DNA of 64,000 bases from Cordylochernes scorpioides. Its lineage: Eukaryota; Arthropoda; Arachnida; Pseudoscorpiones; Chernetidae. The stretch lies in assembly GCA_030710605.1 (NCBI GenBank), contig CP092876.1, forward strand, positions 89,822,906-89,886,905, in the 5' to 3' direction. Shown here piece after piece: positions 33,163 to 43,072 of the stretch. Below the pieces are notes generated by a model. That model saw only the letters and a list, made by a program, of their open reading frames with translations. It was not told where the DNA came from and made no database searches. Within the stretch, counting starts at the first letter, position 1; the number at the start of each line of letters is the position of its first letter. The translations under genes and the position numbers were made by a program.

Positions 33163-33180
33163 TGGCGCAGTCGAAAAGGA
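33163..33180 (+). promoter_or_regulatory. Primer-binding site of the nested gypsy
   Basis: TGGCGCAGTCGAAAAGGA lies 2 nt after the 5' LTR. TGGCGCAGTC is the form complementary to the 3' end of tRNA-Ser that I recall from several insect gypsy-group elements. The tRNA itself was not checked. Confidence 0.65.
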
Positions 33181-33195
33181 TACGGAAAAGAAAAA

Positions 33196-34794
33196 ATGGC
33201 GGAAAATCCAAACAACCGGTTGCAAAAATTCAACGGCTCGAAGTCGGCAATTAGGCCTGAGTCATGGATCAAATTATATGATTTTGAAAATAATTCTTTA
33301 AAGGAAGATGAAAAAATCAAAAATCTTATGTACTACTTGACAGATTCAGCACTTGAATGGTATGCAGACGAGATTATTTCAAATCCTGCAATAAAAAGAT
33401 GGGAAGTTGTAAAGGAAAAGTTGATTCAAAGATTTGGTTCATACAACGCAAATCCAATTGTCTCAGCATCACATCGAAGATTAAAACGAGAAGAATCAAT
33501 AGAAAATTATTTTCAAGATAAAATTCGCCTGTTAAATCAAACCCATCTAACGAAGGAGGAAAAAATTCATTTATTAACAGACGGACTTCCAAATGATTGG
33601 AAAGATTTAATTGTGGCTGCACAGCCAACTGACGCCACAAAATGGTTTCATATCGCAGCTTCAATTGAACAAAATAGGGCTTCAATTCAGTTTAAGCCTA
33701 AAAACAAAATACATCTCGCGACAAAAAATAATGATAATAGAAAAAATGTTTGCCCATTCTGGTGTCCAATATGTTCGAAAAAGGGAATAAAAATTAAACA
33801 TTGGGTCACAGATTGTGAGGATTATGATCCTAATTATAAAAAGGATAGGCCTAATCAAAACACTTCAGTGAAACAGGTATGCGGAGCCCCGGAATTGTTG
33901 AATGTAAGTACTTTGACAAATACCCCTACACAAGGAGCTTTCAAGCTTATCAACATAAGTGTTGAAGTAAATGGAATTCCTGCGCAAGCATTTGTGGATA
34001 CTGGAGCAACAGTATCAATAATCAATTGGCGATTGTTCAAGCGAACCCGTCTTCAACTTCAACCAAATTCAGACATTCACATCAGCCAAGCGGATGGTGT
34101 TACCAGGACATGTGGAAGCCTTCAGACCAAGGTAAGAATAGATAAACTAATTAAACCTGTAACTCTCCATGTAATGAAGAACTTTAAATATCCACTCTTG
34201 ATCGGATTAGATGTTGCATCTCTTTTTAATCTTTTAATAGATGTCAAAGACAAAACAATTTACACCAAATTTGATGGATTACAAAATCCAATTCTTGTAA
34301 ATCATCTAGAAGAGATAAGAGAACATGAATTAAAAGAATTACTTGAACACAATAGGAATGTATTTTCTCAGCATGCTATTGATTTGGGAAAAGTAGCTAT
34401 ACAACATAAGATCATCACGAAAAGTGAACAACCAATTTCTCTTAGACCCTATCGTCGTCCTCTAAAAGAGTATGAAGAGATAGCTGAACAAGTTAAAGAA
34501 CTTCTCGAACACAAGTTAATAAGAATTTCAGATTCTCCTTGGGCATTTCCTGTTGTTATGGTTCCGAAGAAGGATGGAAATAAAAGGATGTGCATTGATT
34601 ACAGACGTCTTAATGAGATCACACTGGATGACAGGCAACCCCTACCTCACATACAGGACATGTTTGATCGATTGCATGGATCCAGATTCTTCTCTACCCT
34701 TGATGTTGCATGGGGTTATTGGCAGATCGAAATGGACCCGCAATCTATTCAAAAACTGCATTCGTCACAAACGATGGTCATTATGAGTTTTTAG
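33196..34794 (+). CDS. Nested gypsy: fused Gag, protease and first half of reverse transcriptase
   Basis: Starts at a true ATG 36 nt after the LTR. Residues about 1-190 are capsid-like (LEWYADEIISNP, RRLKREESIENYF, LLTDGLPNDWKD). A zinc knuckle (CPICSKKGIKIKHWVTDC) follows with spacing C-x2-C-x8-H-x4-C, four residues longer than usual. The protease has AFVDTGATVSIIN and LLIGLDVASLF. RT begins LRPYRRPLKEYEEI ... DYRRLNEITLDD ... FFSTLDVAWGYWQIEMDP. The frame is then lost near 34740; a single-base -1 offset to the next ORF stops it at 34794. Gag and Pol share one frame. Confidence 0.9.
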   Translation: MAENPNNRLQKFNGSKSAIRPESWIKLYDFENNSLKEDEKIKNLMYYLTDSALEWYADEIISNPAIKRWEVVKEKLIQRFGSYNANPIVSASHRRLKREESIENYFQDKIRLLNQTHLTKEEKIHLLTDGLPNDWKDLIVAAQPTDATKWFHIAASIEQNRASIQFKPKNKIHLATKNNDNRKNVCPFWCPICSKKGIKIKHWVTDCEDYDPNYKKDRPNQNTSVKQVCGAPELLNVSTLTNTPTQGAFKLINISVEVNGIPAQAFVDTGATVSIINWRLFKRTRLQLQPNSDIHISQADGVTRTCGSLQTKVRIDKLIKPVTLHVMKNFKYPLLIGLDVASLFNLLIDVKDKTIYTKFDGLQNPILVNHLEEIREHELKELLEHNRNVFSQHAIDLGKVAIQHKIITKSEQPISLRPYRRPLKEYEEIAEQVKELLEHKLIRISDSPWAFPVVMVPKKDGNKRMCIDYRRLNEITLDDRQPLPHIQDMFDRLHGSRFFSTLDVAWGYWQIEMDPQSIQKLHSSQTMVIMSF

Positions 34795-36650
34795 TGATGC
34801 CCTTTGGTTTAAAAAATGCTGCTTCAACGTTTCAAAGGATAATCCAACATATTCAAGGTGAATTATTATGGAAAGGAACTTGCTCTTTCCAAGATGACAT
34901 ATTGGTGTACACGAAAACATGGCAAGAGCACATAGAGCTTCTTAGTAAAGTTTTTGACAAATTAAGACAGTACAACATGAAATTAAAATTGTCGAAATGT
35001 ATTTTTGGAAGAACTGAAGTAAAATACCTCGGACATATCATCAGTTACAATCAATTAAAACCTGATCCAGGAAAAGTAAAATCTATTCAAGACTTTCCAA
35101 GACCTGATACTGTAAAGAAAGTTCGTCAGTTCATGGGATTGGCAAATTATTACAGAAAATTTGTGAAGGACTTTTCTAAAATTTCATTCCCCTTGGTTCG
35201 ACTCATTCGGAAGAATCAGCCCTTCATCTGGAATGAGGAAGTAGAGGAATCGTTCGCTAAACTTAAAATGGCACTATCTACAAAACCTGTCCTTGCTATT
35301 TACAACCCGGACTACCCCTCCAAAGTTTATACAGATGCCTCCAAATATGGAATTGGAGCAATCCTAACACAAATTGGTCCAGACAATGAGGAACATGTAA
35401 TTGCTTATTACTCCAAAACACTGCAACCACACCAAGAGAATTATTCTGCTTATGAGATGGAATGCCTAGCCGTAATACAAGCAACTGATCACTTTCATGT
35501 ATACATAGAAAACCAACCATTTGAAATCATCACTGATCATGCGGCGCTCCAATGGCTTTTCACCATGAAGAAACCGAAACCTAAGTATTTTAGATGGATT
35601 CTTAGTTTATCCTCGAAATCATGTAACATCGTTCATCGTTCTGGAAAGCAACAAACTCATGTTGACGCCTTATCAAGACTCCCAGTTGTTAACATTGCAA
35701 CTCAAGAACTTCAAGAACACCAACAAAATTCAGATTTGAGTTTCTTGAAAAATTCCCACACTCACGACGGTGTGGTAATGATCAAACAAAAAGGAGTTTT
35801 TAAAGCAGTTGTCCCAAACTCGCTTACCAAAAAAATATTGGAAGAATATCACGATTCATTGAGTCACCCATCAATAACCAAAACATGCAAACTTATAACT
35901 CAATGTTATTGGTGGAAAGGAATAACAACTGATATCAAGAATTATGTTCGATCTTGTAAATCTTGTCAACTAGTGAAGGTCAGACATAAACCAACTTTAG
36001 GAGAAATGATCACTCCAACGTCAAATATCCAAACATTACAAATGATCGGTTGTGACACTATTGTACTGGGAACAGCAGCAGCTAACACAAAGCATAAATT
36101 CATTCAAGTTTTTGTTGATCACGCAACTCGTTATCTATGGGCATATCCCACAATAACAAACACTGCTCAAGCTGTCACTCAATGTCTTGATAAGATAATC
36201 AAATCTGTTAATTCGATCAATACTATCTTAACAGATAATGGCAAAAAATTTATATCAAAAGAGTTCAACAAATTTCTTTCTTTACAAGGAATTAGACACA
36301 CATATACTTCGCCTTATCATCCTCAGTGCAATGGCATTTGTGAGAAATTAAATGATACGATAATGACAAAACTGAGAATAGCTGTTCTAGAGAAACCTAG
36401 ATGTAAATGGAGCACATTGTTACCGCAAGTTGTCAAAAATTATAATTCCACACCACATGACGTGACTGGTTTTTCACCGCTTTTCTTAATGTATGGAATC
36501 GGTAATGTACCCGAATTTGCCGACCAAACTCCAATTACAATTGAAGAAGCCAGGAAGAAAGCTAGCCTGCGGACAGAACAAGTAGAAGTAAGTGGAAGAT
36601 TAAACACGATAGCCATCACCCCAAGTATGTCTTTAAAGAAGGAGACTTAG
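34710..36650 (+). CDS. Nested gypsy: rest of reverse transcriptase, RNase H and integrase
   Basis: Continues in the -1 frame with KTAFVTNDGHYEFLVMPFGLKNA. The catalytic box is FQDD (34887-34898), then YLGHIIS and FMGLANYYRKFVKDFSKI. RNase H has VYTDASKYGIGAIL and IITDHAALQWLF. The integrase has the HHCC part (HPSITK...CKSCQLVK) and catalytic Asp, Asp, Glu in GCDTIVLG, LTDNGKKF and NGICEKLND. Its frame is lost near 36600. Apart from the two shifts all catalytic motifs look sound. There is no envelope gene. Confidence 0.9.
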   Translation: MGLLADRNGPAIYSKTAFVTNDGHYEFLVMPFGLKNAASTFQRIIQHIQGELLWKGTCSFQDDILVYTKTWQEHIELLSKVFDKLRQYNMKLKLSKCIFGRTEVKYLGHIISYNQLKPDPGKVKSIQDFPRPDTVKKVRQFMGLANYYRKFVKDFSKISFPLVRLIRKNQPFIWNEEVEESFAKLKMALSTKPVLAIYNPDYPSKVYTDASKYGIGAILTQIGPDNEEHVIAYYSKTLQPHQENYSAYEMECLAVIQATDHFHVYIENQPFEIITDHAALQWLFTMKKPKPKYFRWILSLSSKSCNIVHRSGKQQTHVDALSRLPVVNIATQELQEHQQNSDLSFLKNSHTHDGVVMIKQKGVFKAVVPNSLTKKILEEYHDSLSHPSITKTCKLITQCYWWKGITTDIKNYVRSCKSCQLVKVRHKPTLGEMITPTSNIQTLQMIGCDTIVLGTAAANTKHKFIQVFVDHATRYLWAYPTITNTAQAVTQCLDKIIKSVNSINTILTDNGKKFISKEFNKFLSLQGIRHTYTSPYHPQCNGICEKLNDTIMTKLRIAVLEKPRCKWSTLLPQVVKNYNSTPHDVTGFSPLFLMYGIGNVPEFADQTPITIEEARKKASLRTEQVEVSGRLNTIAITPSMSLKKET

Positions 36651-36829
36651 TCATAAGAAAAATTGCCTTCAACGACCCTCGTCTCATCAAGACATCACCA
36701 AAATATGAAGGACCATTTGTCATTCAAAAAAAGATATCTGATGTAACCTACGATATCTCTCTGAAAGATCAAAAGCAAGCAAGACGCGTTCACATATCTC
36801 AACTTCGACCATTTATTACCCGAGAATAA
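36600..36829 (+). CDS. Nested gypsy: integrase C-terminus in a third frame
   Basis: After a second -1 offset the frame reads YVFKEGDLVIRK ... KYEGPFVIQKK ... YDISLKDQKQARRVHISQLRPF and ends at TAA (36827-36829), 20 nt before the 3' LTR. This is the usual C-terminal fold of gypsy integrases ending at a polypurine tract (AAGAAGGGGA). It confirms that the stop at 36650 is a lesion. Confidence 0.8.
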
Positions 36830-36849
36830 ATGCTTCAAGAAGGGGAATA

Positions 36850-37165
36850 TGAGACGTTACAGAAACAATTTTCAATTGTACATAAATTCCTTTAAAATGT
36901 TACTTTAATTTTTCATATGTTTATTTTCAATTTCTTTTTCTCATTCATCAAAAGTCAATGATGTACATACTAAATTAGTAAAAACTCAATAAAAACGATA
37001 TGTAAAAGGATACATAAACAAATGGCTTGTAAAAGAAAGCAGCAATAAATGAGTTTAGGCAAAATGTCTATTTCATTAACAAACATTTCACTTTTAAAAT
37101 AATAAACTTTAAAAATAAAGTTTTACTAAACTAAAATTAGCGTTTTAAAAAATAAAAACGTGGCA
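36850..37165 (+). repeat. 3' LTR of the nested gypsy
   Basis: 316 bp, partner of 32845-33160. Followed by ATAT, matching the ATAT left of the 5' LTR: a clean 4-bp target duplication. Confidence 0.9.
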
Positions 37166-37401
37166 ATATATATATAAAAATATATTGTCTGGTGGCCCGC
37201 AAATTTATTCGTTGTAGGCCGCATGAGGCCCGCGGGCCGCGAGTTTGACATGCTTGATTTACATAGTTTAAATAACAATATTATGTTTTTTAAGCTATAT
37301 TATTTTACTCTTTACTTAATGGTAACCTTTTGACTCAAAATTGTATATATACATCTAGATGAGATTTGAGTAGTACTTCAGTGGATCAAAACTCTCTCAA
37401 A

Positions 37402-37947
37402 TCTTCTTATTGTCTTTAAATAGAATAAATAAATGGTAAGTGTTAAAAAATATAAACAAGATGCCACACACAGAAAATATCATCCAGCTTCCATCGTAGC
37501 CAGAAATGATTCACCCTAAAATAAAACATCTTTAAATCGCTCGCCAGAAATTTACGCCTGTTTTTATGCCCGCAGATATATTTAACTAAAATAGGGTGTA
37601 AGGTATGAATTGAATTTTTAATAATAAACTTTTTCTTTGTTATAATACAAATATGAATAGCTCCATCTGTGAGTGCAAGTGGCACTGACAAATGGAGCTA
37701 TTTATATTCATTTACTAACATGAGGAAAGTCAATTGTTAAAAATTCAATTCATTTATTTCCGCCTATTTTAGTTAAATATATCTGCGGGTATAAAAACAG
37801 GGGTAGATTTCTGGCGAACAATTCAAATATGTCTTATTTCAGGGTGAGTCGTTTCTGGCTACGATTGTAGCTGAATGATTTTTTCTGTGTGACATCTTCT
37901 TTATATTTTTTAATTGATAATTTATTTATTTTATTAAAATAAGAAGA
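37402..37947. repeat. Large foldback (about 546 bp) with arms of about 250 bp
   Basis: Left text TCTTCTTATTGTC, AAGATGCC, CAGAAA, GGCGTAAATTTCTGGCGAG-type complement and AGATATATTTAACTAAAATA returns inverted on the right, ending AAGAAGA. The loop near 37670-37700 has its own small palindrome (GAATAGCTCCATCTG / AATGGAGCTATTTATATTC). A fragment with the same arm text is at 53430-53520. No transposase. Confidence 0.7.
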
Positions 37948-37987
37948 TTTAATATATTTTTGTTCCACCAACGTACTACATAAATAT

Positions 37988-38237
37988 TGTCGCGAGGAAA
38001 TAAAAATTAACTAGGCCTTCGAATGACTTTAAATATTTATTTAATGAGTTATATGAGAGATTTTAAATATAAAATAAGAGTTACTATTTACATGAGCCAA
38101 ATTAACCCAGCCGTTAGAGCAAGAGGAAGAACTGAGATCTTTCCTCCTTTTTTTTTTTTTGTCGCGCCACTGTTTACCCCGACCGGTCGGTCCAGTCAAG
38201 ATAAGAAGGAATACCAGGAAACTATGTCCTCCTGACA
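37988..38237 (-). repeat. 3' LTR of gypsy B
   Basis: TGTCGCGAGG...CCTGACA, 250 bp, preceded by ATAT. Partner LTR is 42491-42689 continued at 47754-47793. Confidence 0.8.
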
Positions 38238-41200
38238 TCACTCCGTCCACAAGAGAAACAGCCTCCCATTGTTACTAGTCGGTCACATGACCCTGGACAA
38301 TCTGTTCTTGGACTTCGGGGTCGTGGTAGTGCTTCATTCTTACTACATGGAAGATATCTTGGGTTTTTCGTCTTCTCGTAGTGCTCGTCACGCCTTCTAC
38401 TTGATAATTTACACTCGATAGTCTTTTGATCACTCGATAGGGTCCGAAATATTTCTTCAATAACTTCTTCGACGAGCCAACAGTATGGACTGGGGTGAAC
38501 ACCCACACCAAATCTCCTTCCTTGTACGTCACCTCCTGATGCTTCTTGTCGTAGCGTTCTTTGTCTTTTCTCTGAGCCTGCAGGAGGTTAAGACGGGCTA
38601 ACATCCGTGCGTCCTCAGCGTTGGTCTCCAGATGGCCGACGTAATCTTCGGCAGTTCCTGCCGGCTGGTACGGCAGTATAGAATCCAGCGGTATTTCAAC
38701 TTTTCGGCCGTGGACGAGGAAGAACGGGCTGTATCCTGTTGTCTCTTGTCGAGCGGTATTGTAGGGGAAGGTTACATTTGGTAGGATGCTGTCTCAAATT
38801 TTCTGATCAACGTCAACATACATCGAGATCATATTAGTCAGGGTCTTGTTGAGTCTTTCTGTCAAACCATTTGTTTGGGGGTGGTACGCTGTTGTGAATC
38901 TGTGAATTGTTCCGTTTAGATTATTTCTTTCTCGTATGGTCTGAGACATGAAATTTCTTCCTCTGTCCGTGATGATTTCCCGAGGAACGCCGTGCTTGAG
39001 TATGACGTCTTCAATAAGGAAGGCTGCTAATTCAGTAGCTTTCGCGTTGTCGCGGCCTTTGTTATCGCATATCTGGTGAGATAGTCAGTAGCGACTATTA
39101 TCCATCTATTTCCCATGTGAGATATTGGAAATTTTCCCAGACAATCAATTCCTATCTTTTGAAAAGGCGAGGTAGTTGGCGGTATTGGGACCAGTAGTCC
39201 AGGAGGTTTCTGAGGCACGCCCTTCTATCGCTGGCATTCTTTACAATGAGCAGTGTATTGGGAAACTGTCCTATAAAGTCCAGGCCAATAGATTCTTTTT
39301 CTAACGCGGTCATAGGTCTTGGCAAACCCCAAATGACCGGCCATTGAGTGTCGTGGACATCTTTAAGAATTTCGTGTCTCATCTATTTTGGGTACTAGCA
39401 GCCATGGTTTGCCCTCAGGGTCGTATTTTTTCTTATAGAGAATGCCTCCAATCATCTGATACCCTTTTAAATTTTCATTGGCAAGTTTTTCACGGATCCC
39501 AACCAAATTCCTGTTTAAGAATCCAGAAAGATTCATCTTGTTCTTCACCCCAAATGAATTTTTCGTCTTTCTTTAAAAGGCTATTCAAGGGTCGAGACTT
39601 GTAAGCATAACTTTTAATGAAGCATCTATAGTACGAACTTGACCCAAGAAAACTTCTGATCTCACTGATATTACGGAGTTCTGAAAGTGGACAATGGCTT
39701 TCACTTTTTCTGGGTCTGGCTGCATTCCAAATTCATTAACGACGTGCCCGAGGATAGTTATTTGTCTCGAGGCGAAATGACACTTTTTATAATTCAGGCA
39801 CAGCTCGGCCTACTGAATGCATCTCAAAACTTGGTATAGACGTGTTAAATGTTCTTTAAAGGTCGATCCATAGACTACAATGTCGTCTAAGTAGCATAAA
39901 CACATGTCGCATTTCAATCCCCGTTGGACGTTGTCTATCATTCGCTCGAAAGTTGCTGGTGCGTTGCATAGACCGAATGGCATCACATTAAATTCATAAA
40001 GCCCATTTGGAGTGAGAAATGCGGGTTTTCTCCCGGTCCTTTTCGTCTACTTCGATTTGCCAGTAACCCGATCTCATATCCATGATGGAGAAGTACCTGG
40101 ATCCAGCGAGGGTGTCCAGCGCGTCATCAATACGAGGGAGAGGGTAAACATCTTTCTTTGTAAATTTATTTAGACAACGATAGTCGACACAGAATCTCAA
40201 CGAGCCGTCCTTCTTCCTCACTAATATAACGGGGGAGGCCCATGGACTTGATGATGGCCGGATGATTTTAGTCTCCATTATTTACTCCATTTCACTCTGA
40301 ATGACACGTCTTTCGGCGGGAGACACTCTATAAGGACGCTGTCTGACAGGCGGATAATCACACGTATCGATTTTATGCTTTATTTCGCCAGAGACAGGGA
40401 AACTATTTTTCTCAAAGTCGAATATATTAGCAAACTCATTTAGGCACGTGAGTAATCTGTTTTTCTTTGTTTCCTTAAAAAAATACAAAATTAGTCTTTT
40501 CCAGCTATTTCAGAACGAGCGTCAAGATTAGATATTCTCCCTATTTCTAGATCTTGCATTGTTCCTACCTTCATGTCCGAAGGTATCACTTGAGATTGGT
40601 GAGTACTGTTAGTCACCCACAACACCGCTCTACCATGTAAGAACCTAACGAGGAAAGAGGGAATAAAAAGTCATTTTTCCAACTGTAGGCGTTTGGAACC
40701 TGTAACGACTACATCTCTGCTACCAAATACATCCTGGTTGGTGACAACTATTTTGCCAAAAGATTTCGGCGGTATGACACAGTCCATAGCGGCACAAAGT
40801 TTCAGGTCCTTCTATTCGTAGGATTTTTCAGCTTCGCTTAAATACAATTTGTTTTTCCCACAATCTATATTGGCATCTGTGGCTCTGAAGAAATCCTAGC
40901 CCAGTATAACATCGTGGCTACATTCAGCGGCTACTACAAAATAAAAAATAACATCAAGTCCTTTGATTAAAATTTTAAAGAGCACTTACCAAGGGTCACG
41001 ATAGGCTTCTTGTCCGCGGCTCTTAGAAGTGGTCCATTTTCTTTTAAAACTGGGGTCTTTATAGAATGTCTGAAAGCTTTGGAAATTACTGAGAAATCAG
41101 TGCTGTAGTCCACAAGAGCTTGTACATTTCGTCCTTGTATGTTGACAGATATCCAGTTCTTTTCCATTGTAGCGGCTATACGGCAGGGAGGAATTTCGTC

Positions 41201-42490
41201 TGTGGCGGCCTCACCTCCAGAGGACGCGCCATCTAGTTTTTCTCACTGCGGCGACTGGGTGAGCGGCTGGGACGGCGAGCAGGGGATTGTGAGGTTCTTC
41301 TGGAGACTTGGAATCTTCCGTGGTTGGGGTATGGCGGCTTTCTAAATCTTCCTTGGGATAGTTCGCTTCCTGATTCACCCATTGTGTAATTTTCCGTTCT
41401 TGGTCGTCCGAAATCAACTGTTTTCTTCCAAGTCTGGCATCCGCAAAAGCTTGGCGTCTGTCTCTGCCATAACGTGCAACGTTGCCAGGGCGCCCACAGT
41501 AGAAGCAGATCGGTCTGTCATCTTCAGTACGCCACTGAGTCCTTTGGTTATTTGATGGCCCTTCGGTTCTTCGTCGTTAACCTTGATCTTTCTGGGGTAG
41601 GTATTGTCGCCAAGGGCGGAAGCTCTCGGGCTGACGAGTGGCAGAGATAGGAGCCAATGTTTGCTGAACTTGACTACGGATGACCTCCCGTAGGTTGGGG
41701 GGTGGAGTGTCGATATCCTGGGCGGCAAATATAGAAGGAGGAGCCATAAACTTCTGAACCTCTTCCCCCACTATTCTTCTAATCAGGGCTTCTAGGTTAT
41801 CAGGTTCAGTGGTCGAGATGGTGGTCACATTGGGCAGTCGGTTGAACCTGGGCGGTGCAACACGCATCCTCTTGAATTCCTCGAATCGGCGGCAGAACGC
41901 AACAAATTGGTCCACCGTGCTGATGTCCTCCCAACAAGTGCCTGATACACTTCCTCCGCTACGCCCTCAATCAGGTGGCTCACCTTTTTTCCTTCCGACA
42001 TTCTGGGGTTGCTCTGTTCACAAAGAAGGAGGAATTCTTGTATGTAGCTCTCGACGTTTTCCCCACTCGTCAGCGCTCTAGTTCGAAGAATGTTCTCAGC
42101 TTTTCTAGCCGTGTCTTCCTTGTTCCCAAATATTTCACAAAACTTTATCTTAAATTCCGCCCATGAATTCAAGATATCCTCGAATTTTTCGAACCAGCAC
42201 TTTGCTGTGCCAGTGAGGTAGAAGATGACGTTGGCCAGACACATGGAGTCATCCCACTTTTTGTAACGTGCCACACGCTGGAAGTCGCTCAGCCAATGCT
42301 GCGAATCTTCCCCACGTTCTCCCGAGAAGACAGCCGGATCTCTCCACCGATGGCAGAATGGTCGGTTTTCTTCTCTCTCCATTTTCTTCCGAGCAGGAAA
42401 AGCAAGCACTGTAGATAGCCCTGGTTGCATTTCTTGAAGGCGACGACTTCGTCTGGTGACTGTCTTGTTACCCGGTGTCTCCACCACAAA
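38238..42490 (-). pseudogene. Gypsy B internal region: gag, protease, RT and integrase, heavily mutated
   Basis: Right to left: gag opens beside the LTR without a visible ATG (PGNKTVTRRSRRL), with a shift near 41915. The zinc knuckle at about 41465-41510 has lost two ligands (CFYCGRPGNVARYG). The protease at 41167-40967 has Asp-Tyr-Ser where the catalytic Asp-Thr-Gly should be. RT (40278-39750) keeps YLDD (39882-39893) with a shift near 40020. At about 39535 the frame jumps from the end of RT to the start of the integrase leader, so the whole RNase H domain is deleted. The integrase (39218-38238) is broken by shifts. The element is a relative of gypsy A and inactive on several counts. Confidence 0.85.
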
Positions 42491-42689
42491 TGTCGCGAGA
42501 AAAAATAATTAACTAGGCCTTCGAATTACTTTAAATATTTATTCAATAGGTTATGTGAGAGATTCTAAATATAAAATAAGACTATTTACATGAGCCAAAT
42601 CGACCCAGCAGTTAGTGCAAGAGGGGAGAACTGAGATATTTCCTCCTTTTCCCTGGCGCTACTGTTTACCCCGACCGGTCGATCCAGTC
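42491..42689 (-). repeat. 5' LTR of gypsy B, first part (interrupted)
   Basis: Matches 37988-38190. It stops at GATCCAGTC, where the copia element begins, and resumes after it at 47754. The primer site on its inner side reads TTTGTGGTGGAGACACCGGG. Confidence 0.8.
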
Positions 42690-42957
42690 TGTTAGGTATA
42701 TTAATTCAAAGAATTTTTCTCTATGTAAATAAATTATATAGATATATGAATAAATATAAATTGATGATGATAATATTAGCTAGCATATGTTAATTAACGA
42801 TTTTGGCAACGTAGTTAGTGCCTTCTTGATCCTTTCTTGTTTTTTGTATTTCTTCTTAATTCTTAACTTTTACTTTTGTAGTTTCTATGCATAAAGATAA
42901 CATTAAAAATATATTTAAGTAACATTTTCTCTTTTTTCACCCCAAAAAACACCAACA
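42690..42957 (+). repeat. 5' LTR of the copia element
   Basis: TGTTAGGTATATT...ACACCAACA, 268 bp, the same length as 47481-47748 with few differences. The preceding CAGTC (42685-42689) is repeated after the 3' LTR (47749-47753). Confidence 0.9.
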
Positions 42958-42976
42958 ATTGGTAGCAGAGCGTGGT
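42958..42976 (+). promoter_or_regulatory. Copia primer-binding site (internal initiator-tRNA type)
   Basis: TTGGTAGCAGAGCG follows the LTR. GGTAGCAGAGC is the sequence copia elements use to pair with a half-molecule of initiator tRNA-Met. Confidence 0.7.
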
Positions 42977-43072
42977 TTAAACAAAAAAAAGGTAAACAAA
43001 CGCCATTTTGAAAAAAGAAAGATAGAAAATATCTTTAAGGTTCGAAAAGAACATATTAAGTAAAAATTCAAA

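Larger units (their letters stand above)
32604..37256. mobile_element. hAT-like non-autonomous element split by a gypsy insertion
   Basis: Ends CAAGCATGTCAAACTC (32604-32619) and GAGTTTGACATGCTTG (37241-37256) are perfect 16-bp inverted repeats. The flanking octamers ATTTGCAT (32596-32603) and ATTTACAT (37257-37264) match at 7 of 8, an 8-bp target duplication as made by hAT transposases. The right arm has the GCCCGCGGGCC composition often seen at such ends. Without the inserted gypsy (32845-37165) it would be only about 330 bp, so it has no transposase. Confidence 0.75.
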
